A stretch of 64,000 nucleotides of DNA, from NCBI GenBank assembly GCA_944739405.2, contig OX123196.2, positions 55,962,196 through 56,026,195 on the forward strand. Reading direction: 5' to 3'. This document shows positions 56,200 through 64,000 of this stretch, in pieces (the stretch's first letter is position 1; each line of letters starts with the position of its first letter). This DNA comes from Euclidia mi (taxonomy: Eukaryota; Arthropoda; Insecta; Lepidoptera; Erebidae). Both the position numbers and the translations under genes were made by a program. Under the pieces are notes generated by a model. The model saw only the letters and a list, made by a program, of their open reading frames with translations, had not been told where the DNA came from and searched no databases.

Positions 56200-56427
56200 G
56201 AGCAGCCGAGTGGATAGACTGACAGACCGCGACGCAGAGGGTCTCGGATTTGAATCACGCACCAATGACTTTTCAAAGATAAGTGCTTAATAAATTGTTA
56301 ATTATCGCTTGTCCCGTGCTTTGGAGAGCACGTTAACCTTACCATGGAATATAGTTATCCCTTCGGGTTGTGGAGGTCAGACAGGTGGTCGCTCTGTGGA
56401 AAAGCTAATATTCAGCCAAATCTGGTT
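56200..56427 (+). repeat. SINE-1, head and body, 3' end lost
   Basis: Has the tRNA-like head (CAGCCGAGTGGATAGAC, CGGATTTGAATCAC), the conserved TTAATTATCGCTTGTCCCG and GGAGAGCACGTTAACC, and ends abruptly at AATCTGGTT, before the GAT tail. A TTATTCCTTA string is repeated just after the break (56427 and 56455), possibly the footprint of a deletion. Confidence 0.75.
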
Positions 56428-56564
56428 ATTCCTTAAGCAAAAGCAAACCTGATTATTCCTTATCATATGAAGTAACATACGGAACAGTTTCTATGCAGTT
56501 ACATGTTATGTTACTGAGCAGTTTATCAATTACTGTTTTTTTTGTATTACGGCTGCAAGTATAT

Positions 56565-56693
56565 GGGCCTGTTTCACCACTGTCCAAATAAGTTCTGGTT
56601 AAACTACTTGGCAAATAAATTCATACAAATTTCGTTCTAATTTTGAATTTACCTGAAAGGTAACGCTTACTTAGAGGTAGTGAAACAGGGCCT
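56565..56693. mobile_element. MITE with GGCCCTGTTTCAC-type ends
   Basis: About 129 bp with ends GGGCCTGTTTCACCACT and AGTGAAACAGGGCC. Interior has AAATTTCGTTCTAATTTTGA, which recurs reversed in the copy at 61864-61980. Target site not settled. No coding. Confidence 0.65.
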
Positions 56694-57371
56694 TAATGAC
56701 GTAGTAGTTTAACGGCCAACTAATAGAGATATGTACAATCAAAGAAGTCGGCGGTGGACCAGTTTGAAAAAAAGCCCTTGGCTCGCTCATAGAGTCGAGG
56801 CACACTAGAAACTGGTTTTGTATACGAGTGTCAATGTGTGTGTAAAGTAGCACTGGAAGCGACGATGTCTTACTGAGCGATTCTCGCCCTTATGGTGATC
56901 TTGCGGGAAGTTGTTCGACTGTACATAATATGTGACATAAGCTCCATATAAAATATGTGAAATTGGTATGTATCTCTAGAAGCCAAATTTACGGACAGGT
57001 TAAATATTGTGACCGGCTGTTAGTGACTGCCAGTTTGATGCCTTTTGTGGTTTTGATTCCCTATGAATCTGAAAAAGAAATTAATTATAAATCAGTAGCG
57101 CTCATAGTGAGACTTGGCTTGCCGTTCGAAATACGGTCAAGTAATACAACGCTGACACAGATCGTCACTTGGATGGGTGGTCGCGTGTGCACTTTACTTT
57201 AGAATGCTAACATGCTACGGAGGGCACGTAAAGCTGCCGGTCCAGACTCTTGGTTCGAGACAAGAATGGTTAGATCATGTTGGAGGTTTTCGGGCGGTTT
57301 TAAAACTCCGACACTAGAGTGACTTCCAGACTTAAAAGAAAAGAAGATTACATATCAGTTATAAAAAAAAA
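56694..57371. other. No gene recognised
   Basis: Around 57213-57245 a string TGCTACGGAGGGCACGTAAA resembles the start of the SINE-1 body, but the match is short. The frame at 56957-57202 has no domain. Confidence 0.4.
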
Positions 57372-57448
57372 TCATGGCGAAATGTGGGTGTAATACCTAT
57401 TACGCCTATGCCTACCCCTTCGGGGATACAGGCGTGAGTCTATAAAAA
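57372..57448 (+). repeat. SINE-3 3' tail
   Basis: CATGGCGAAATGTGGGTGTA, then GCCTACCCCTTCGGGGATA and CAGGCGTGAGTCTATAAA: last 77 bp of SINE-3. Similar TATAAAAAAAAATC strings on both sides suggest a target duplication of an extremely truncated copy. Confidence 0.75.
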
Positions 57449-57964
57449 AAATCGTAAAAAAATAACTTAAGCCACGAAACAAAGCATTAAACATTAAAAT
57501 ACTATTTTACAGCCATTGGTACCAAGAGCAAAATTAACTTAGTACGTTAATCTAAAATGTTTTTAGAAGAAAGTTTTAGTCGATAGTCCCGACGATTTCT
57601 CGTAAAATAAACGTGGGAGTTACTAACAGATGCCTTTCAGCATACATTAAGGCTGTGTGTCCACCAGAGATGAGCTGAGCTGAGCGGTGTGAGGGGGAAA
57701 TGCTCTCCAGTAAACAAGCTGCGGAAAATTGTATGAGATCTGTACAAATACAAACTGTCTCATTCTTGGGCAAATGCCTCTTTTTACTGTGATGTCATAT
57801 AGGCCATACTTCATCACGCTGGCCACCTGAGCAACTGCAGATTGGCAGACTCCAAGGTAGTAGAGCCTCGCTGATTTCAGCATGAATGGGCCGGCTCGAC
57901 CGGGGAAGTACTACCCTCTCACAGAAAATCGACGTAAAGTAACAGTACCTAATCTGTTGCGTTT

Positions 57965-58130
57965 CATTAGGTGAGTGAGAGTACCGGAGGCCCTATCCCT
58001 TTTCCCAACCCCAAGGGGCGGCAACGCACTTGTGACTCCTGTGGTGTTGCCTGTGTCCATGGGCGGCGGTAATTACTTACCATCAGGCGATCCGACTGCT
58101 CGTTTGCCGCCTATTACCATAAAAAAAAGG
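57965..58130 (+). repeat. Dispersed retroelement 3' end
   Basis: GGGGCGGCAACGCACTTGTG, GTGTTGCCTGTGTCCATGGG and CGGCGGTAATTACTTACC, then ATCAGGCGATCCGACTGCTC and an A8 run at 58122. A type of repeat I associate with lepidopteran genomes; class uncertain. It has a poly(A) end, so it was probably retroposed. Confidence 0.55.
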
Positions 58131-58289
58131 CTTCACATTTATCACGTTAAACTTATGGAACGTTCAGACATATAAGTTGCCTCTCGATGTTTTCATTCAA
58201 ATGATAATTAACAATTTAATACGTAATAATTTTTACCTGTCAACGTTGCACGACGTGCGTTTATACTCAAGACCTTCTGCGTAGTGTCT

Positions 58290-58470
58290 TACCGCCGGAT
58301 TCAAAATCCGATCCATCCATTGATTTGGAGATTAGAGATGCATATTTGATTTATATCAAATATATACAGAATATGCCAAATATATACTGGGTGTCACAAG
58401 ACCCACCACCAAGCCGAAGTCTACTCGTTGTGGACATCATCCCAAGTCAGACTAACCAAAAATAATACCT
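58290..58470 (+). repeat. Dispersed repeat, copies shared with 15.6 kb and 18.2 kb
   Basis: Two parts: 58290-58352 matches 15593-15655, and 58382-58440 matches the minus strand of 18250-18325. Here the two parts lie together, while in the rest of the window they are 2.6 kb apart and in opposite orientation, so they may belong to one larger element or be separate. Confidence 0.4.
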
Positions 58471-58529
58471 GTGAAACGAATCTATTTTAAGTTTTCATAT
58501 TTTTTAAATCCATTTTTAATGGATAAACA

Positions 58530-58690
58530 TACATATATATTTTTTTTTTGTAAATACATACATATCATACATAGAAACACCCAGACCAAGACAAACATCC
58601 ATGTTCATGCACACAAATGTTTGACTTGAGCGGGAATCGAACCCGCGACCTTCGGCGTAGCAGTCGCTTACACTCCCGCGGCGCCAACCC
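58530..58690 (-). repeat. SINE-5, tRNA-derived, minus strand
   Basis: Minus strand: GGGAGTGTAAGCGACTGCTA (anticodon-side text), then GGTCGCGGGTTCGATTCCCG with an excellent B box, then a body with CATGGATGTTTGTCTTGGTC and a TATG/A-rich tail. The head is well kept but its acceptor stem does not close, so I call it a SINE and not a tRNA gene. Only copy in the window. Confidence 0.65.
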
Positions 58691-58816
58691 GTCGTCTATG
58701 AGGTGAAATGATGAGTATCTCTCTCCACCGTTTGATGTGGAGCAGAGCGATATGTCTTCACTACGTTATAAATTAGTATAGGAGGTTTGGTAATTACCAA
58801 TACATGGAAATATCAC

Positions 58817-59093
58817 ATCTTATACTAACATATAAAGCTGAAGAGTTAGTCTCAGGAACTACTGGTCCGATTTGAAAAAATATTTCAGTGTTAGATAGCC
58901 CATTTATCGAGGAAGGCTATAGGCTATATAACATCACGCTATGAGCGACGGGAGCAGAGCAGTAGCCTTAAATAACGCGGGTGTAACCGCGGGCGACCTC
59001 TCTTTTTTTCAAATCGGACCAGTGGTTCCTAAGATTAGCGCGTTCAACCAAACAATCAAGCAAACTCTTCAGCTTTATATATTAGTATAAGAT
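58817..59093. mobile_element. Foldback repeat with AAAGCTGAAGAG ends
   Basis: Ends ATCTTATACTAA and TTAGTATAAGAT; further in, AAAGCTGAAGAG and CTCTTCAGCTTT, and TCAGGAACTACTGGTCCGAT mirrored by ATCGGACCAGTGGTTCCT. The left arm lacks about 30 bp present in the right arm. A partial copy starts near 63915. It has no coding frame. Confidence 0.7.
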
Positions 59094-59792
59094 ACGACAA
59101 TTTACACGGTATAGACCCATTAGATAAATATTAGTATATTACACAACAATTTAGTTGCTATGTGATCTCTATGAACCATTGGCCATTTGGGCCAAATTTC
59201 TACATACAGGACGTTCACATACCACGCCGGTAATGGATTTCCTCCGATATCTTCGAAGCTCTTGTTCACATAAGTACCTACGATTTACGTCGGTACATTA
59301 CTGAGTGAGATCAATGAGCTAGCCTATATCTGCTGTGACTATCAATTCTTTATTTATCAGTCCAACATTAAGAAATATATTCTCTTTCATCGAAAAGTCA
59401 TACGACGCGGATGACTGTGAATTATTTTGTGATGGCGATTTTCCATCTCTTTCATGGCGCATATGGCCACAGTCATAACAAAATCTAAGATTCAGTGGTG
59501 ATTTTTCTATACTTATTTTAAACTTATGTAAAGATTTTTGAGTCCAGTTAAACTTAACTTTATTAATGCTGAAGCAAGTTTATGCACGATCATAAGTTGT
59601 ACAGTTTTCGTCAAGCAGTCTTATAAGGTAAACTATCCTACCTTTGGATCGTGCCTAATAATAATTGTAGTCTTTCTTGTAGTCATGCCAAAAGTAAACT
59701 TTGCGAGTTACCTCAAAAAGTCTTAGATAACAACAACGAAACTATGGTGAACATACATACATACATAGACTTACGCCTGTTTGTCCGAAGGG
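59094..59792. other. No gene recognised
   Basis: The plus-strand frame at 59538-59726 has a hydrophobic stretch but no splice or domain context. Nothing else. Confidence 0.45.
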
Positions 59793-60066
59793 GTAGGCAG
59801 AGGCATAATAAACGCCCACTTTTCGCCAGTATTTTGATCCCACGTAATAGGTGGTGAGCCTATTGCCGCTTATCGGAATATGGGCATAGGGTTCCCACCA
59901 AGAACTTAGGGTCCCAAGCCAACCTCACCTGCAAGTGGTGCACCTGCCGATCAACGGACGAGACTCTGGCAAACAAAATATCCCGATAAGCGGCAATAGG
60001 CTCGCCACCTATAACATGGGATCAAAACACTGGCGAAAAGTGGGCGTTTATTATGCCTCTGCCTAC
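59793..60066. repeat. Head-to-head pair of SINE-3 tails
   Basis: 59793-59876 (minus) and 59983-60066 (plus) are 84-bp copies of SINE-3 body text facing each other across about 106 bp of other sequence, with only a few differences. Shared text includes AAGCGGCAATAGGCTC, GGCGAAAAGTGGGCGTTTAT and GCCTCTGCCTAC. The pair can fold into a long hairpin. Confidence 0.85.
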
Positions 60067-60984
60067 TATGGTGAAAAACAATTCAATTCTGATTTTTGTA
60101 TTGTTACCGATTCTCTACATCTTCGATGCTTCAAGCGTCTACATTCTATAAACATCACTTTCTATTGGTTGAACCATATTTAAATATCGCGTTAGCATGC
60201 AATGCCAGTAAAGCTTATTTGTGTGTCTTCGTGTTTACTTAAACTTAAGCTAAGGCTGAGGACCCACCATAGTATCAAAAGATAAGTAACATTCAGGTAA
60301 TAAATAAAATTATGAGTAAAACTCGAATACTTTACAAAGATGGCGAATTTTACGTCATACTGTTTAAACAACAACTTACAAGAAATTCCAATACAGCTCT
60401 TAATATCTATAAAGTTTAAGCAGTACCTGTCTATTGTTCCGCCAACAATACTACTAAGGGTCCACTCGCAACATTATTACATAGTTCGGAACAAGAAAAC
60501 TGAATTTATACCCAAGTTTGGTCACGATAAAATGCACCTGGTCCCAACAACGACCCGAAATATTATAAACAGATTTCTACTAGACTTACTTTTACCCCCG
60601 CAATGAAAAAACAACTTCAATTATTGTAAAATAAGGTGAATTTTACTTTGACTTTTCGAGGTTGTTTTTGCTATCAAAATCAAATAAGTTTCCAATGAGT
60701 TTCTAAGGAAGAGTTCGCAGATGATTTTCAATCGTTATGGAGTTATTCTGTAAGTTGCCATTATGTTGCTATTGAGTTTATCGCCTTAAATTTAGTTGGA
60801 AATTGACTTCGGTGTCCATTGACCGCTATTGTTGGACCTCCTGTGGTGAGAAATGGTGCGAAGGATCGATGGATGGAGGTCATTCACCTTTGTACAAGTT
60901 GTAGCTGTTAATAAAATTGCAAAGTATGGAATCAAGATAAAATTTCGTACTTGGTTAGAAACACGTACGGGGTTTATTCCCTAA
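60067..60984. other. No gene recognised
   Basis: An 88-codon plus-strand frame at 60340-60606 starts with a fair context (AAAGATGGCG) but shows no domain. No shared repeats. Confidence 0.4.
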
Positions 60985-61053
60985 CTAACGGTTTCCCGCG
61001 ATTTCACTCGCGTCCTGAGGGAACTACTTGGCGTACCTGAAAAACCCAAATAT
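60985..61053 (+). repeat. Repeat P, left part of a split copy
   Basis: ACGGTTTCCCGCGATTTCAC to AAAAACCCAAATAT, matching 15205-15280 of the intact copy. The rest resumes at 61635. Confidence 0.7.
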
Positions 61054-61064
61054 CTTACGGACCC

Positions 61065-61632
61065 CTACATACATACACATACATAGACTCACGCCTGTTT
61101 CCCGGAGGGGTAGGCAGAGACTACGGAACGCCATTTGCAACGATCCTGACATACCTCACTTGCTTCACTCACTCCCATCAAGTTTCTCATGCATGCTCTG
61201 TTAAGGGTACTTCTGACTTGTCCTTTTTTCAGGATGTCTCCAATCTGGTCAGAGAACGTTCTCCTAGGTCTTCCCCTTTGTCCTGTCCCATTCACACTAG
61301 CCTGATATATCTTCTTTGTCAGTCTATCGTCATCCATCCTCTCCATGTGCCCAAACCATCTTAACATGCCTTTCTCAATGCTTGTCACTACATCTTCTTT
61401 TACCCCACACCACTCTCGTATCACACAATTCTTTACTCTGTCGGTCAAAGACACACCACACATACTTCTCAGTGCTCTCATTTCTACAGCATTTATTCTA
61501 CTTTCAAATTTCTTCTGCCATACCCAACTTTCACTACCATACATAAGGGTAGGCACTAACACACCTCTATGTACAGCCAAACGTGCCTTTTTGGACACGT
61601 TTTGACTGTTCATAAACGCCTTCCCCCCTATT
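61065..61632 (-). mobile_element. RTE-a 3' fragment nested in repeat P
   Basis: About 0.57 kb on the minus strand, ending at 61065-61085 in a TATG-type tail (CATACATACACATACATA on the plus strand). It contains the coding fragment at 61089-61613 and lies inside repeat P, so repeat P was there first. Confidence 0.82.
61089..61613 (-). pseudogene. RTE-a polyprotein C-terminus
   Basis: 174 codons with no internal stop: KKARLAVHRGVLVPTLMYG, SESWVWQKKFESRINAVEM, GVSLTDRVKN, then GMLRWFGHMERMDDDRL, GRPRRTFSDQIGDILKK and a final QDRCKWRSVVSAYPSGKQA. This is the region after the RT palm in RTE-type LINEs. The RT catalytic motifs and the endonuclease are absent because of 5' truncation. The last codons (AYPSGKQA) are encoded by the tail sequence also used by SINE-3. 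The open frame suggests a fairly young insertion. Confidence 0.82.
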
Positions 61633-61634
61633 TT

Positions 61635-61796
61635 TTCTAAAATAAAATATAGCCTTTGTTACTCGCAGATAATGTAGCTTTCTAATGGTGAAAGAATTTT
61701 TAAAATCCGTCCAGTAGTTTTTGAGTTTATCCATTACAAACAAACAAACAAACAAAAATACAAATTTTCCCTCTTTATAATATTAGTGTAGATGAA
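61635..61796 (+). repeat. Repeat P, right part of a split copy
   Basis: AAATAAAATATAGCC, AGATAATGTAGCTTTC, AGTTTATCCATTACAAAC and TATTAGTGTAGAT, matching 15276-15420 of the intact copy. Confidence 0.75.
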
Positions 61797-61863
61797 AGAA
61801 TATTAACCTTTATTTTTCTTAACGTCTTGTTTGTCATACCTTAGACTCGTACTTTCTTATTTT

Positions 61864-62034
61864 AGGCCCTGTTTCGCCACCTTTAGGTAAGCTTTTAAGT
61901 AGGTTATTTTCCAAGTAAAATCAAAATTGGAACGAAATGTGTAATTATGATTTACCTGCTAAGTAATTTTACCGGGCCTTACTCTCAACTGAAACCGGGC
62001 CGGTTTCAGTTGAGAGTAGGGGCCGGTAAAATTA
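61864..62034. repeat. MITE remnant joined to a 35-bp hairpin
   Basis: GGCCCTGTTTCGCCACC at 61864 and the following 100 bp match the MITE at 56565-56693 (shared GGAACGAAAT and ATTTACCTG in related order). The right end is replaced by a hairpin: 61964-61998 pairs with 62000-62034 with two mismatches and one central base. The loop region carries GAAACCGGGCCGGTTTC. Confidence 0.75.
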
Positions 62035-63660
62035 AATTAAGTCTCAAATTGTATTGATCAACATATTATTGGCAAATATAATGTACCTATTTTTGACATA
62101 CTGACACTCCAGTACTTCGATACAACCTCTAGGTACGTGCTTACCATTACGATATCCCATACAGGTATCTATAACTTCTTGGTTGTTTTTGATGAAAATA
62201 TTATTTAATGTTGAGGCATATCTATGCCCCTATTTTAATCTTAAAATAAGGGTAAACATTTAGCCTATTTAGCTTAGGTGAATCTGGTCTAATATAAAAT
62301 AATAGAGGAAAAGCTATACCTTTCAATTCTGTTTCATATAACACGGCAAAACCATTTTTATTTCAATCCAGAAATTCAAAAACATCCAATCACAAATCCA
62401 TCTCGTATTTAACGTTGAATTTGGTGGATTTTAAACATGTTGCCGGGACAAGCCGGGTTTCGGTTAGCAGTAAAATGCCCGTAAAATCGCCTAACACGAC
62501 ACCTCTCGCCTACGTAACTTTATATTATCTGTATACTAGAAAACTGGATGTTAGTCTGTCTGTGTAACTGAAAAGTTAAAGATAGAACTAAATTGAAGAT
62601 TTATATACGTACCTACATTTATGTAACAAGTCTGTTTCGTAATTATTTGGGTAAAAAATAAAGTTCTAATGTTTTCTTTCTATTTCTTTCAGTCTTCGTG
62701 TGACTAGTGACGGCTGGTTTAATTGGCCCCAATTTCGGGGCGATTAGAAGGCTTTCGATGTTCCCTATTTAATCAATTACGGCGATGGATCCGTTACATA
62801 AATGTCAACAACACAAACACAAGTGTGACAAACTAGTGTGACCTACAAAATAATTACACGGCTCGGAAAACTAGAATCTGAAAACTTTAAAACAAAATTT
62901 GAGTAGGGAGTGATACTTTTGATCTAATATCAATCAATATTACTGCTGTATTAATCATACTTTACATTGTGCAAAAGATTGCTACCCTTATAGGTAAACA
63001 TATTTTGTTTAATAATCAGTGATGAATGAGCCAAAGCAATTGACATCTTCGCCTTTACATTTTTATTCCTGAATTTCACGAGCAAAGCAGCGTGGCTAGT
63101 GTTAGAAGTCGCATTCTGCCAGGCTGTTTATTGGGCCCGACTCGCAGCTCGAATTTTCCTCCAAATTGAATAAGACTTGAAGGTGATGGGATAGTAAAAG
63201 GCTATACTATCCTAGCCTTTTATGGTGATCTGATGCTGAGAGGAAGCCATTTTACTGCTAGATAGAATTACTTTGAGGTTGTAAATGGGGATGACAGAAA
63301 TTTACATGCACCCGGTATGACTCGGAAGATGTTGTTAGGTTCTAAACTTGATGCTTTTCTAGCTCGCTAGATCAGTAAGAATATTATCTGGGCAATATTG
63401 AACGATCACTGTTTAAAATTGTTAACTATATTGTGATGTTAAACTTTACTGAAGTTTGTTTTGTGAAGAGCGTCCCGGATTGTTCCAAATTATAGGGATG
63501 CTCCAGTTTAGACTAATATATATGTATGAATGTATGTATATATTAAGTTTTAATTCAATTCCAACATCCATCAACACAAGCTTTCACATTTACAGCAGTA
63601 GTAATGATATAACAAAATTATATATTACCACTTACTATATACTACCACTTACTATTAATA
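62035..63660. other. No gene recognised
   Basis: AT-rich DNA. No coding frame of note and no shared repeat, apart from a short hairpin-forming AGGCTATACTATCCTAGCCT at about 63198-63219. Confidence 0.45.
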
Positions 63661-63907
63661 CTGCCTCCGTGGTCCAGTGGATAGCGTATGCGACTGCTGA
63701 TCGGTGGACCCGGGTTCGATAACCGGGTCGTCCGTTTTTCCGAATACTCAGTAGCAGCCCGGAGTCTGGTGATGTGCCCGGTAACGGCAATAGGCTCGCC
63801 CCCTATTACGTGAGACCTAAAAATTCATGGCGAAATGTGGGTGTAATATTTACACCTCTGCCTACCCCTTCGGGGATACAGGCGAGACACTATAAATAAA
63901 AAAATAA
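63661..63907 (+). repeat. SINE-3, full length
   Basis: tRNA-like head with CTCCGTGGTCCAGTGGATAG (A box side) and GGACCCGGGTTCGATAACC (B box side), body GCAGCCCGGAGTCTGGTGAT and CGGCAATAGGCTCGCCCCC, tail CTGCCTACCCCTTCGGGGAT followed by TATAAATAAAAAAATAAA. ACTATTA-like strings on both sides may be its target duplication. It has the head missing from the copies at 19194, 57372 and 59793-60066. Confidence 0.85.
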
Positions 63908-63914
63908 ACTATTA

Positions 63915-64000
63915 TAATAAAGCTGAAGAGTTTGTTTGTTTGGTAAAACTCACTAATCTCAGGAATTACTGGTTCGATTTGAATAATAACGTTTGTGTTG
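63915..64000 (+). repeat. Foldback repeat copy, cut by the window end
   Basis: ATAATAAAGCTGAAGAGTTT, GTTTGTTTGGTAAA and CTAATCTCAGGAATTACTGG match the right arm (reversed) of the repeat at 58817-59093, including about 30 bp that are missing from the left arm there. Confidence 0.65.

Noticed and set aside
58625..58690. Functional tRNA gene on the minus strand
   Set aside because: Strong B box, but no closing acceptor stem and a SINE-like body and tail follow.
60340..60606. 88-codon plus-strand frame with fair start context
   Set aside because: No domain, no splice or polyadenylation context; the length is within what chance gives in 64 kb.
63661..63730. Functional tRNA gene on the plus strand
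   Set aside because: Continues directly into the SINE-3 body found in several other places.
1..64000. LTR retrotransposon, virus-derived or bacterial operon sequence
   Set aside because: No long terminal repeats, gag/protease/integrase motifs or compact same-strand gene series were seen. All RT sequences are of the non-LTR type.

Overview
The window looks like a gene-poor, repeat-dense piece of an insect nuclear genome, most likely Lepidoptera. The base composition is AT-rich, there is no bacterial-style gene packing, and most open frames are short noise. The recognisable sequences are eukaryotic non-LTR retrotransposons (Jockey, RTE and CR1/L2-like types), tRNA-derived SINEs ending in GAT repeats, MITEs and a Helitron. 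The placement in Lepidoptera rests on the overall look of these repeat families and is an inference; no host gene was identified by name.

Layout. 1-14 kb: mostly unannotatable AT-rich DNA with a LINE tail (5.9 kb), a SINE with a perfect 15-bp target duplication (7.3 kb) and a palindromic MITE (8.3 kb). 14-21 kb: SINEs, an 0.8-kb element with terminal inverted repeats (15.8 kb), a LINE C-terminal fragment, two near-perfect hairpins (19.9 kb) and an RTE tail. 21.6-24.1 kb: a 5'-truncated Jockey-like LINE with an uninterrupted reverse transcriptase, then a full-length SINE. 25.8-27.2 kb: the best candidate for host sequence, with a possible 126-nt coding exon on the minus strand, a run of three palindromes, and a possible promoter or CpG-rich stretch. 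27.4-31.5 kb: LINE A (ORF1, endonuclease, RT; decayed). 33.1-33.7 kb: a GC-rich retroposon with target duplication and seven consecutive stem-loops. 34-36 kb: local duplications and a perfect 25-bp hairpin. 38.9-41.9 kb: LINE C. 43.1-47.5 kb: LINE B, carrying a precise Helitron insertion and an antisense LINE D fragment. 49.1-54.1 kb: a large foldback element of about 32 copies of a 120-bp repeat in two opposed arrays, bounded by TTAA and short inverted ends. 54-64 kb: SINEs, RTE tails, MITEs and nested insertions.

How the parts relate. Two LINE/SINE pairs can be read inside the window. SINE-2 shares its 3' tail with RTE-b, and SINE-3 shares its tail with RTE-a, which suggests each SINE borrows the machinery of that LINE. 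Several nested insertions give a relative order of events. All LINE open frames except the Jockey RT carry stops or frameshifts. The foldback element and the GC-rich multi-hairpin retroposon are the two things I do not recognise as described families and would examine first. Family names such as SINE-1, RTE-a and LINE A are local labels for this window.
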